A stretch of 17,346 nucleotides of DNA, from contig CBDCYF010000004.1 in NCBI GenBank assembly GCA_965224065.1, positions 1-17,346 on the forward strand. The letters are read 5' to 3'. Of this stretch, positions 7,273 through 15,045 are shown in pieces. The notes beneath the pieces were generated by a model that worked only from the letters and a program-made list of their open reading frames with translations, was not told the DNA's origin and searched no databases. The position numbers and the translations under genes are program-made. The first letter of the stretch is position 1; each line of letters opens with the position of its first letter. Origin of the DNA: JAOTZA01 sp965224065. Its GTDB lineage: Bacteria > Acidobacteriota > Thermoanaerobaculia > Multivoradales > JAHEKO01.

Positions 7273-8694
7273 ATGAAGAAGCTGAGCAGCCTGTCAAGCG
7301 CCACCTGTCTCGTCTTTGCCTGTCTGGTGACCACCCCGGTGGGTGCGGAAGACTGGACTCGATTCAGGGGTCCCAACGGCACTGGCGTCACCGACGGCAT
7401 GTCTTTGCCGGTCTCCTTCGGTCCGGAGCAGGGGGTGGTCTGGTCGAGCGAGGTTCCGTTCGGACGCTCGTCCCCGGCCTTCACTGCCGACCGGATCTAC
7501 ATCAGCGCCGTCGAAGGTGACGCCCTCGTGACACAGGCGCTCGATCGCGCCTCGGGAGAGGTGCTCTGGTCGCGGAGCATCGACAAGATGCGCGCGGGCA
7601 ACCTCTACCACGGTACCGACTCCGCGAGCGCCTCTCCCGTCACCGATGGCCGCAACGTCTATGTCTTCTTCCACGAGGCGGGCTTGGTTTCCTACGACGC
7701 CGAGGGCAACCTGCGCTGGCGCCGCGACCTCGGTGCCTTCAGGAACTTCTACGGCATCGCCGCTTCCCCAGTCATTCATGGAGAGTCCCTCTATCTGGTC
7801 GCGGACCAGGTTGAGGGGTCCTTCGTGGCGGCCTTCGATACGGCTACCGGGAAGGAGATCTGGAGGGCTCCGCGAGCACGCCTCGAAAGCTACGCGACGC
7901 CCCTCTTCTATCCCGACGCGACCGATCCGACGGCTCTGATCGTCCTCGGGTCGGCCTGGATCGACGCCTATGACCTGGTGACCGGCGAGACCCTGTGGTC
8001 CCTGCGCGGCCTCGGCGTCGGACCGGTCTCCAGCCCCACGCTCGCCGGCGATCTACTGGTGGTGAGCGCTCCCGATCACCAACCGGAACCGATGGTTCCC
8101 TTCGAGGGACTCCTTGCCGAGAGGGACGAGAATGGGGATGGTTCACTCGATCAGGGCGAGGTCGAGGGCTTCTGGATGGAGAACCATTTCGGCTTCGCCG
8201 ACGTCGATGGTAGCGGCGCGATCACGATCGAAGACTATGCTTTCCTGGAGCGCGAAATGGCGTCGGATGCCTGGGGCGTTTTCGGCGTGAGGCTCGAGGG
8301 CGATAGTGGCCCCTCGATTCTCTGGAACGTCCGGCAGAGCGTTCCGTACATTCCCTCTCCGTTGATCTACGACGGTGTCGTCTATGTGGTGAAGGACAGC
8401 ATTCTGACCAGCCTCGAACCGGACACCGGAGAGGTGCTCAAACGAGGCCGCCTGGGCAAGGAGAAGTCCGGCGTGAACGCCTCGCCGGTGGCGGGTGACG
8501 GCAAGGTCTTCGTCGCGACCAGCGACGGAGTCGTGGCGGTGCTCGCGGCTCAGGCCGAGTGGGAGGTCCTGGCGATGAACGACATGGGGGCTCCGATCCA
8601 CGCCACACCGGTCATCGCCGACGATTCCCTCTACGTGCGGACCGACAACCGGCTCTTCCGACTCGGTGCGACGGAGCCGAGCACGACCGACTAG
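7273..8694 (+). CDS. Exported PQQ-type beta-propeller protein with EF-hand pair
   Basis: This 473-residue protein has a Sec signal peptide (about 1-25, ending VGAED), then DWTRFRGPNGTG and several propeller blades of the PQQ-enzyme repeat type. Examples are ALDRASGEVLWS, AFDTATGKEIWRA and AYDLVTGETLWSL, with the Asp-x-x-Thr-Gly-x-x-x-Trp docking pattern. Between two blades lie two EF-hand calcium loops, DENGDGSLDQGE (285-296) and DVDGSGAITIED (310-321), making a paired calcium-binding insertion. Propellers of this type often bind or scaffold rather than catalyse; I see no evidence that PQQ itself is bound. The ATG at 7273 has AAGGAG 6 nt upstream and a promoter-like TATCCT at 7210. It heads a probable operon with the GT39 and GT2 genes (gaps of 34 and 26 bp) and is divergent from the dehydrogenase operon. 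Confidence 0.92.
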   Translation: MKKLSSLSSATCLVFACLVTTPVGAEDWTRFRGPNGTGVTDGMSLPVSFGPEQGVVWSSEVPFGRSSPAFTADRIYISAVEGDALVTQALDRASGEVLWSRSIDKMRAGNLYHGTDSASASPVTDGRNVYVFFHEAGLVSYDAEGNLRWRRDLGAFRNFYGIAASPVIHGESLYLVADQVEGSFVAAFDTATGKEIWRAPRARLESYATPLFYPDATDPTALIVLGSAWIDAYDLVTGETLWSLRGLGVGPVSSPTLAGDLLVVSAPDHQPEPMVPFEGLLAERDENGDGSLDQGEVEGFWMENHFGFADVDGSGAITIEDYAFLEREMASDAWGVFGVRLEGDSGPSILWNVRQSVPYIPSPLIYDGVVYVVKDSILTSLEPDTGEVLKRGRLGKEKSGVNASPVAGDGKVFVATSDGVVAVLAAQAEWEVLAMNDMGAPIHATPVIADDSLYVRTDNRLFRLGATEPSTTD

Positions 8695-8728
8695 TCCGCC
8701 GGAGTTCGGATCTGACGGGACGGCGGCG

Positions 8729-10459
8729 GTGAAACGTACCTCCTGGTTGCGAAGGCGCCGCACCCTGCACGCCCTGTCGGCGCTGGTGGTGGCCGCCGCG
8801 GCGTGGGGGATCGTAGCCACCCACGACCAGCTCTCGCACACGGTCGACGAGCCGACGCACATCGCCTCGGGGCTGGAGTGGATCGAGTCGGGAACGCAGA
8901 GACTCCACCCCGAGAATCCGGCTCTCGGACGTATCGGCGCCGGGATCTCTTCGTGGCTGGCGGGCTACCCGATGCCCCGATCCGGAACCGCGCCGCAGAG
9001 GGGTACCGAGCTTCTCTATTCGGATGGCGACTACCTGGCCAATCTGCGACGAGCCCGCCTCGCCACGCTTCCCTTCTTTCTCCTCACCGCCTTTCTCGTC
9101 TGGCACTGGGCCGAGGGACTGGCCGGGGCGAGAGCCGGACTGCTGGCCGTTCTTTCCGTGGTGACGCTCCCTCCGCTTCTGGGTCACGCCGGCCTGGCGA
9201 CGACCGACCTCCCCTTCGTGGCCTTCTTCGTGCTTCTCGTTCGCACCTTCGCCGCCTGGCTCGAGCGACCCACCGTGCGATCCTCCATCGGTCTCGGCGC
9301 CACAGCGGGGCTCTCGATGGCGACGAAGTACTCGACGTTGATCTTCTTCCCGGCAGCCGCGCTCGCGATCCTCCTGGGCTGGAGGTTCGCAGCCTCTCGC
9401 GACACCCCCCGCTCCCCCGCTCCCGCCTGGGGCGGGATACTGATCGGCGCGGTCATCGCGCTGCCGGTCGCCGCGCTACTCGTCTGGGCCGCGTTTCGCT
9501 TCGACATCGGCCGCCTGGACGACATCCCCGCTGCGGAGCGTGCTGTGGCCGTCGCCTTCCCGGACGAGCATGGCTTAGGCCGCACCGTCGCGGCCGGCCT
9601 CTCCGCACTGCCGCTTCCGGCTCCGGATGCTCTCCATGGGTTGATCTTCCTCAAGGCCCACACCAATCTCGGCCATCCCGCGTACCTGATGGGGGAAAGG
9701 AGCGACACGGGATTTCCCTGGTTCTATCTCGCCGCGCTCTCGGTCAAGACTCCGTTGACCTTCGCGCTCCTTCTCGGTCTTGGTCTTGGGGGTGCGTTCG
9801 ACCTGAGCGGGCTCGGTCGGTGGCGGGCGCTGACACCGGCTATTGCCGCGGCGGCGGTGCTGGCGATGTCCATGCTGAGCACGATCAACATCGGCCTGCG
9901 GCATGTGCTGGTCGTCTATCCACTCTTCGCGGTGACCGCCGGACTGGGGCTCGACGCGCTGCTGGTGCGCCTGCCGGATCCACGCCGCCGCCTCCTGGCG
10001 ACGGTGGTGGCTCTGGCCCTCGGCTGGCAGGCGGTACTGGTCGCGCTGAGCTTCCCGAACTTCCTCTCCTGGTTCAATCCCCTGGCCGGCGAGGAGCCGG
10101 GTCGCGTTCTGGTCGACAGCGACCTCGACTGGGGCCAGGACGTGCTGCAACTGGCGCGCCTCACCGAGGACCTGGACGTGCCGCACCTGAGCGTCGCCTT
10201 GTTCGGAAGCGTCCGTCTATGCGAGCACGGCCTGCCGCCGCTCGAATGGCTACCGCCGGGCCAGCCCGCCAGCGGCTGGGTGGCGATCAGCGAGATGTAC
10301 TTCCGCGATCACTGGCGCGTCACCTACGAGGACGCCTGCGATCGCGGGCGAGGCGCCGGCCAGGCGCAGGCGGGCCTCTCCTACGATTGGCTCCGCCGAT
10401 ACGACCCCGTTGCCATGGCCGGACGGTCGATACGGCTGTACCACCTACCGGCGCAGTAG
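8729..10459 (+). CDS. GT39-type membrane glycosyltransferase (ArnT/PMT-like)
   Basis: This 576-residue multi-spanning membrane protein of the GT-C fold uses a polyprenyl-phosphate sugar to glycosylate protein or glycan outside the membrane. The first loop after helix 1 carries HTVDEPTH, with Asp40-Glu41 as the likely catalytic/metal pair, then HPENPALGR (60-68), typical of the family. Roughly ten further hydrophobic segments follow. The C-terminal part contains DSDLDWGQD (about 463-471), a motif often seen in this group. The GTG start at 8729 is preferred over GTG or ATG codons further upstream because those would overlap the propeller gene. No strong ribosome site is seen (GACGGGACGG upstream), so translation may depend on the preceding gene. 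The adjacent Alg5-like GT2 could supply the lipid-linked sugar donor. Acceptor and sugar are unknown. Confidence 0.9.
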   Translation: MKRTSWLRRRRTLHALSALVVAAAAWGIVATHDQLSHTVDEPTHIASGLEWIESGTQRLHPENPALGRIGAGISSWLAGYPMPRSGTAPQRGTELLYSDGDYLANLRRARLATLPFFLLTAFLVWHWAEGLAGARAGLLAVLSVVTLPPLLGHAGLATTDLPFVAFFVLLVRTFAAWLERPTVRSSIGLGATAGLSMATKYSTLIFFPAAALAILLGWRFAASRDTPRSPAPAWGGILIGAVIALPVAALLVWAAFRFDIGRLDDIPAAERAVAVAFPDEHGLGRTVAAGLSALPLPAPDALHGLIFLKAHTNLGHPAYLMGERSDTGFPWFYLAALSVKTPLTFALLLGLGLGGAFDLSGLGRWRALTPAIAAAAVLAMSMLSTINIGLRHVLVVYPLFAVTAGLGLDALLVRLPDPRRRLLATVVALALGWQAVLVALSFPNFLSWFNPLAGEEPGRVLVDSDLDWGQDVLQLARLTEDLDVPHLSVALFGSVRLCEHGLPPLEWLPPGQPASGWVAISEMYFRDHWRVTYEDACDRGRGAGQAQAGLSYDWLRRYDPVAMAGRSIRLYHLPAQ

Positions 10460-10485
10460 GATCGCTCCGCTCGACCGATTCTCCG

Positions 10486-11271
10486 ATGCGCGATCCGATC
10501 AAGAACGGCCTTCTCTCGGTCATCGTTCCCGCCTACAACGAGGCCGAAGCGATCGGTGACCACCTCGACCGTATCCTCGAGTACGCAGATCAGCATCCCT
10601 CCGGGCTGGAGGTTCTGGTCGTCGACGACGGCAGCACCGATCGGACGGCCGACCTGGTGGAGGCCGCCGCCGAGCGTGATCCACGGATCCGCCTCCTTCG
10701 TCAGCCCGCGAACGCCGGCAAGGGGGCGGCGGTCCGAAGGGGCCTCGCCGAGGCCCGGGGCGAGGTCAGGGGTTTCACTGATGCCGATTCGGCGAGCGAT
10801 ATCTACGAGCTCGACCGGATTCTGCCGGCCTTCTCCGCCGGAGCGGAGCTCGTCATCGGCTCTCGCGCCAAGAGGGCCGGCGCCGAGTCCCAGGACGTCA
10901 CGGTCGAGGCGACCGTTCATCGCCGGATCATCGGGCGCACCTTCAATGCCGGTCTGAGGCTTCTTCTCGACCTTCGTGCCGCGGACGGTACCCGGATCGC
11001 CGACTCGCAGTGCGGGTTCAAGTGGATGACCCGGGAGGCGGCCGAGTCGATACTGAGCCACTCCTTCGTCGATGGCTTCGCCTTCGACGTCGAGTTCCTC
11101 TACCTCGCGAACCGTCTGGACATCGCCGTCGCCGAGGTGCCGATCAACTGGACCGATCGCGGAACGAGCAGTGTCAATCTCATCCTCGATCCGCCGAAGA
11201 TGCTCGCTGCGGCCTTCCAGGTCGCCTGGCGCCATCGCCAGGTCGGTCGCCGAGCCGTCACTCCTCGCTGA
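10486..11271 (+). CDS. Alg5-like GT2 glycosyltransferase
   Basis: This 261-residue GT-A enzyme is like dolichyl-phosphate beta-glucosyltransferase. It would transfer a hexose from a nucleotide sugar to polyprenyl phosphate on the cytoplasmic face. Motifs are VIVPAYNE (12-19), VVDDGSTDRT (45-54), NAGKGAAVRRG (76-86), the metal-binding TDAD (98-101), GSRAKR, and DSQCGFKWMTREAAE, which matches the QCGFK signature of the Alg5 group. FDVEFLYLA follows. There is no separate membrane domain, although the Alg5 type is often membrane-associated. The ATG at 10486 has no obvious ribosome site; a TAGGAT box overlaps the previous stop at 10457-10462, so a short separate transcript is possible. Its TGA lies 14 bp inside the convergent phosphodiesterase gene. 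Together with the GT39 gene it plausibly forms a donor-synthesis/transfer pair. Confidence 0.92.
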   Translation: MRDPIKNGLLSVIVPAYNEAEAIGDHLDRILEYADQHPSGLEVLVVDDGSTDRTADLVEAAAERDPRIRLLRQPANAGKGAAVRRGLAEARGEVRGFTDADSASDIYELDRILPAFSAGAELVIGSRAKRAGAESQDVTVEATVHRRIIGRTFNAGLRLLLDLRAADGTRIADSQCGFKWMTREAAESILSHSFVDGFAFDVEFLYLANRLDIAVAEVPINWTDRGTSSVNLILDPPKMLAAAFQVAWRHRQVGRRAVTPR

Positions 11272-12583
11272 TGTAGCCGAGGCTCCGGAGACGTTCGACC
11301 ATCGCCTCGTCCTCGGGTGCGGCGCTCAGCGTTCCCTCCGCGACGGCTACCGGTGGAAACGGGTACTCGTCGACCCACTCGATCGACTCGGTGAGGTCGA
11401 CACGCAGGAGGTCCTCCGGCACCCCGCCATCGAAGTCGCGCGACAGCGGAGTCCCGAGGATGGCCAGCAGGATCGGCGTCACGTCGAGCACGGAGAGACC
11501 CTCCACGGAGCCCCTGGCGGCGAAACTCGGGCCGGCCCCGATGATGATCCCGGGGTCGTCGTTCCAGTGACTGGTGCCGTCGTAGCTCCACCCGTGATCG
11601 GAGACCACGAGCACATCGGTCTGCGGCCCGGCGTACTCGATGAGCCCGCCGACCATGTCGTCCACGTGCTCGTACATCGCCTCGATACGGGCCCAGGCCG
11701 ATCGCACCTCCGCCTCCCCGACCTTCGGGTCCCGGACCTCGTTGACGTTGGCGCCGTGAACGTGCCGGTCGTAGTCGTGAGAGGCGGCGTCGATTCCCTG
11801 GAAGTAGGTGGCGACGACTTCGACGGATAGCTCGGAGAGCAGCCGCCGCGTCATGTCGTAGTAGCTCAGGTCCTTGGCCAGGACCCAGCCGGTGTTTGTC
11901 GTCCTTTCGGGGTCAGCGTAGAGGCGACCCAGGCTCTCCAGCTCGACGTCACCCTCGAGGTAGACCAGATCGCCCAGTCGCTCCTGAAGCCTCGGCGGGT
12001 GGGTCTTGCGTGGATCACCGGCGTCCCAGAAGCTCTGGACCCTGGTCTCGGTCCCCCGCGGCGGCATCAGCAGCACATAGGGGGAGACCAGGTAGCCACT
12101 CACCGTCTCGGCCGGGAAGGTCGCCCACCATGCGAGCACGCCCGAGGAGTGGCCGTAGTGGGTCAGGATGTTCCAGAAGGCGGGTCGCCGCCGCATGGTC
12201 GAGGCGGCCGGCTCGCCTTCGAGACGGAAGAACTCGATGCCGTGCTTCTCCGGCACGACGCCGGTCGCCACGCTCGTCCAGACGATCGGCGACGCGTTGG
12301 CCACCGTATGGAGCGAGCCGTGGAAGCCGCGCCCCATCAGCTCTTCCAGATGTGGCAGGCGGCCGGCCTCGGCGAGCGGGAGGACGTTGCGCAAATCGGC
12401 TCCATCGAGTCCGATCAGGAGGACCCGAGGCGGGGCGACGGAACCCGGTGCGGCGATCTCGGGCCCACCGAGAGGCCGTCGAGCCCGGCGCTCGGCGGGC
12501 GCGGGCTCGTCATCCACCTGCCCCCCGCAGGCCACCAGCGCCACGGCGGCAAGGACCCATGCGCTCCTCCGGAGATGGCTCAC
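11258..12583 (-). CDS. Lipoprotein phosphodiesterase/nucleotide pyrophosphatase-family enzyme
   Basis: This 441-residue member of the alkaline phosphatase superfamily (type I phosphodiesterase/nucleotide pyrophosphatase branch) hydrolyses or transfers phosphate esters with two metal ions. The N terminus has a lipobox (LVAC, Cys19), so the protein is probably anchored in a membrane on the periplasmic side. Metal and catalytic positions are all recognisable: Asp60 (LIGLDGAD), Ser98 as likely nucleophile in ASPIVWTSVATG, Asp265 and His269 (FQGIDAASHD), Asp329-His330 (VVSDHGW) and His339 (GTSHWND). Ser98 rather than Cys argues against a formylglycine sulfatase. The GTG at 12583 is the start: it forms a GTGA overlap with the upstream ASST-like stop and has GGAGGT 6 nt ahead. 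The substrate is unknown; phosphodiester, phosphonate or phospholipid headgroup are options. Confidence 0.9.
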   Translation of the reverse strand: MSHLRRSAWVLAAVALVACGGQVDDEPAPAERRARRPLGGPEIAAPGSVAPPRVLLIGLDGADLRNVLPLAEAGRLPHLEELMGRGFHGSLHTVANASPIVWTSVATGVVPEKHGIEFFRLEGEPAASTMRRRPAFWNILTHYGHSSGVLAWWATFPAETVSGYLVSPYVLLMPPRGTETRVQSFWDAGDPRKTHPPRLQERLGDLVYLEGDVELESLGRLYADPERTTNTGWVLAKDLSYYDMTRRLLSELSVEVVATYFQGIDAASHDYDRHVHGANVNEVRDPKVGEAEVRSAWARIEAMYEHVDDMVGGLIEYAGPQTDVLVVSDHGWSYDGTSHWNDDPGIIIGAGPSFAARGSVEGLSVLDVTPILLAILGTPLSRDFDGGVPEDLLRVDLTESIEWVDEYPFPPVAVAEGTLSAAPEDEAMVERLRSLGYISEE

Positions 12584-13974
12584 CGCGAGACCTCCGCCGC
12601 GCCGAGGAGCCGAAGGAAGTCCTCTGTCAGCTCGGCTCGCGGAATTCGCACGACCTCGAGAAGACTGGCGATGAGCTCTCCGTCGTCCCCGGCGCGGTGT
12701 GGATTCAGGTACTCCCAGACGATGTCGCCATCGGTCGTGACCTCGAAGGCGCGTCCGGCCGTCGATTCGGTGATCAGGGTGTTTCCGTTCTTCAGGCGTT
12801 GGGACGAGCCGAGGAAGTAGGAGGTGAAGCGCCTCTCCGAAGTCCCCTCGTAGCTCCAGACGATCTCCTGCGTCAGCGGGTCCAACTCCACGACCCGCGA
12901 GTCACCGCCGCTCCCCGTGTTGTCGAAGACGAGCAACCTCCCGTCGTTGAGGACGGTCGGCTGGTGCTGGAAGCGCCACAGACCGGCCAGAGCCCAGATG
13001 ACACGCTGGCTGCGGCCCTCGACGACCGCTACGGCGTTGATTCGCGGCATCGAGATCAGGTAGTTCCCCGAGGCGTAGAGGGGGTGCCGATCGACGAAGC
13101 GACCATCGAGCAGCTCGATCGTGTTGGTATGCAGGATGTCGCCGCTGCGACGGGCTTCGGTGAGAAACGAGGCGTAGTCCGAGTCGATGAGGCCCTGGAG
13201 TATCGAGAACTCGCGTTTCAGCTCTCCGTTCGCCGTCAGGACGCTGATGAAGTCCTCCTCGATCGATCCATCGATCTCCAGATCCGGGTGTTCGGTACGC
13301 GTCCGGCGCGTCAGCACATGGATGTCCCCTTCTTCGTCCACGAAGAGGTCGTGATGCTCTCCCCCGGCATGCGCCCAGACGAGCTCGGAGTCGCGGTCGA
13401 GCCTCACCAGACCGAGGCCGTCGTAGATGGCGAGGAGCCCTCCGTCCGGAAGAAGATGCGCCCGGCGGAAGAAGGCCTCGAAGCCGCCCAGCTCCTGCTC
13501 GCGCGCCATCTCCGGCCAGACGTCGTGGAGCTCGTGCCTCCACCGATGGAGAACCCGTCCCTCCATATCCATCAGGTAGACCTCGGGAGCGTGGCCCGAG
13601 ACCACGAGATTGAGACCCTCCGAGGTGCGGTCGCGCTCGAAGAGGGTCACGCTGGCGCTCCCCGGTGCCGCTTCGTATCCCGACAGGTAGGGCAGATCGG
13701 CCAACGCTTCGACAGCGTCCCGGTCGGGCGCCCCGTCCGCCTCGGCGCGCGAGCGGGCGATGTGCCACAGCCCGGCTCTGCGCTCGGCTTGCCGTTCCTC
13801 CTCCCCGCCGGTCACGGGACCTCCGCTCCCGCCGTCCTCGCCATCTCCCGGAGACGAGATCAGCCGTTCGATCGTCGAGTGGGGAAAGATCCCGCGATGG
13901 GCGCTGAGGACGCCCCAGGCGAAGGCTCCGCCGAGGAGCGCGATGCCTACCAGGATCCGGGCCGACAGATTCAT
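12580..13974 (-). CDS. Arylsulfotransferase (ASST)-like beta-propeller protein
   Basis: This 464-residue protein has a single N-terminal membrane anchor (about 6-24), a low-complexity Gly/Asp/Ser linker (about 40-60) and a six-bladed-type propeller like bacterial arylsulfotransferase. In that family sulfate is moved from an aryl sulfate to a phenol through a sulfo-histidine. Counterparts of the catalytic set appear in order: HHDL (His207-His208), HTNTIEL (His282, Asn284), SMPRINAV (Arg311) and FQHQP (His337). GNTLITESTAGRAFEV follows and is also typical. The active part would face the periplasm. The ATG at 13974 is chosen because it sits just before the anchor; there is no strong ribosome site, but a TAGAAT box lies 35 nt upstream. 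It overlaps the phosphodiesterase gene, so the two are co-expressed. The exact acceptor is unknown, and some relatives may not be sulfotransferases. Confidence 0.85.
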   Translation of the reverse strand: MNLSARILVGIALLGGAFAWGVLSAHRGIFPHSTIERLISSPGDGEDGGSGGPVTGGEEERQAERRAGLWHIARSRAEADGAPDRDAVEALADLPYLSGYEAAPGSASVTLFERDRTSEGLNLVVSGHAPEVYLMDMEGRVLHRWRHELHDVWPEMAREQELGGFEAFFRRAHLLPDGGLLAIYDGLGLVRLDRDSELVWAHAGGEHHDLFVDEEGDIHVLTRRTRTEHPDLEIDGSIEEDFISVLTANGELKREFSILQGLIDSDYASFLTEARRSGDILHTNTIELLDGRFVDRHPLYASGNYLISMPRINAVAVVEGRSQRVIWALAGLWRFQHQPTVLNDGRLLVFDNTGSGGDSRVVELDPLTQEIVWSYEGTSERRFTSYFLGSSQRLKNGNTLITESTAGRAFEVTTDGDIVWEYLNPHRAGDDGELIASLLEVVRIPRAELTEDFLRLLGAAEVSR

Positions 13975-14009
13975 TGTCCGTGTCGTCAACGGGGCGCGAG
14001 CGAAGGCGC

Positions 14010-14037
14010 ATTCTATCCGCACCACGAGTCCGGTCGA
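14010..14037 (-). promoter_or_regulatory. Candidate promoter of the ASST-phosphodiesterase operon
   Basis: On the minus strand a -35-like TCGACC (14037-14032) is followed after 16 nt by TAGAAT (14015-14010). Transcription would start near 14003, leaving about 28 nt before the ATG at 13974. The -10 hexamer is identical to that upstream of the GT2 gene at 669. Confidence 0.45.
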
Positions 14038-14043
14038 TGTGAA

Positions 14044-14272
14044 GGGAGTGGCAGCCTCCCCGCTTGACGCGAAACGAACTGTGTAGGAAGCTCGTCGACG
14101 GCGACGATTCACGCCCAACCTCTTCGACCCTTCCCCAGCGAGGGTCAGCGGACCACGGTCTCGAGAGGCAAAGGGGGGCAGACTCCCGAATCGCGGTCTC
14201 GATTGCTTTGGCACCCACTGCCGGGCTCATGCTGCTGGGGAGCGAGGCGGCAGTGCTGACAAGGGAGTCGCG
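14044..14272 (+). promoter_or_regulatory. Intergenic region between divergent genes
   Basis: The whole gap from 13975 to 14272 holds no convincing gene. It contains the minus-strand promoter described separately, a GGGAG/CTCCC hairpin (14044-14060), a TTGACG box at 14064-14069 with no well-spaced -10, a GACCCT/AGGGTC inverted repeat (14126-14146), and a direct repeat CGGTCTCGA at 14156-14164 and 14194-14202. The last could be a regulator site but is short. AAGGGAG at 14261-14267 is the ribosome site of the next gene. Confidence 0.3.
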
Positions 14273-14959
14273 ATGACCAGTGACAGAGATTTCAAGCGTC
14301 TCGTTCGCGCGCGCATGCGCAAGACCGGCGAGTCCTATACCACCGCCAGAGCCCAGCTCCTGGCGAAGACCCGACCCGACAAGCAGGGAGAAGAGTCTTC
14401 CGAATCGGACTACGAGACGCTCGCCGGAATGAGCGATCAGGCCGTCGAAGCGAAGACCGGTCTTACCTGGCAGGAATGGGTCGAGGCCCTGGACCGGTAC
14501 GGGGCGCACGCCTGGAGCCATCGCGAGATCGCCGCTCACGTCGCGAAGACGTGGAGCGTGTCCGGCTGGTGGGCGCAGAGCGTGACCGTCGGCTACGAAC
14601 GGATCAAGGGTCTTCGCGAGGCCGGTCAGCGTCGCGACGGGACCTACGACGTCAACAGGAGCCGCACCGTTCCCGTCGCGCTCGAGCGCCTCTATTCGGC
14701 ATTCGCCGACGACTCCATCCGCGCCCGATGGATGCCGGAGACCGACCTGACGATCCGCAAGGCCACCGCGGACAAGTCGATGCGGGTTACCTGGGAGGAC
14801 GGCTCGTCGCTCGACCTCTACTTCCGTACCAGGGGCGAAGGCAAGAGCCAGGTGACCCTCCAGCACCGGAAGCTCTCCTCGAAGGAGGAGGCGGACTCTC
14901 TCAAGGCCTGGTGGGGTGAGCGCCTCGATGCGCTTGCCGAGCAGCTGACCTCGAGGTGA
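14273..14959 (+). CDS. DUF4287-like plus SRPBCC (AHSA1-like) domain protein
   Basis: This 228-residue cytoplasmic protein has two parts. The first 115 residues contain MTSDRDFKRLVRARMRKTGE and, later, AKTGLTWQEWVEALDRYG and HREIAAHVAKTW, resembling DUF4287-type proteins. Residues about 120-226 (RSRTVPVALERLYSAFADD onward) resemble the activator of Hsp90 ATPase-like SRPBCC fold: RARWMPE, a beta-sheet with DGSSLDLYF, and KSQVTLQHRKL, then a C-terminal helix. The SRPBCC fold forms a deep hydrophobic pocket and can bind lipids or other small ligands, so a binding or stress role is possible, but no function is established here. The start has a good AAGGGAG ribosome site 5 nt upstream. It appears to be a single-gene unit, convergent with the SLC13 gene. 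Confidence 0.88.
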   Translation: MTSDRDFKRLVRARMRKTGESYTTARAQLLAKTRPDKQGEESSESDYETLAGMSDQAVEAKTGLTWQEWVEALDRYGAHAWSHREIAAHVAKTWSVSGWWAQSVTVGYERIKGLREAGQRRDGTYDVNRSRTVPVALERLYSAFADDSIRARWMPETDLTIRKATADKSMRVTWEDGSSLDLYFRTRGEGKSQVTLQHRKLSSKEEADSLKAWWGERLDALAEQLTSR

Positions 14960-14965
14960 TCTCGC

Positions 14966-15025
14966 CGATACCGTATCGACCGGCGGAACGATCGCGAGGA
15001 GCGGCCGGGCACCGCGTACCGGCCG
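14966..15025. terminator. Possible bidirectional terminator hairpins
   Basis: In the 86-bp convergent gap, CGATA/TATCG around CCG (14966-14978) and CGGCCGG/CCGGCCG (15002-15008 and 15019-15025, 10-nt loop) can form two hairpins. Neither has a U-rich tail on either strand, so intrinsic termination would be weak; the position between two gene ends is the main support. Confidence 0.35.
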
Positions 15026-15045
15026 GTCGCGCTCTCTCTGCCAGA

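Noticed and set aside
14207..14222. TTGGCACCCACTGCCG considered as a sigma-54 promoter
   Set aside because: The GG and GC elements are separated by 8 nt instead of the required 10, and no activator-type sites are evident.
14064..14276. A 70-codon frame just before the DUF4287/SRPBCC gene
   Set aside because: It has no ribosome site or recognisable motif, and its end overlaps the next start by 4 bp without other support. I regard it as intergenic sequence.
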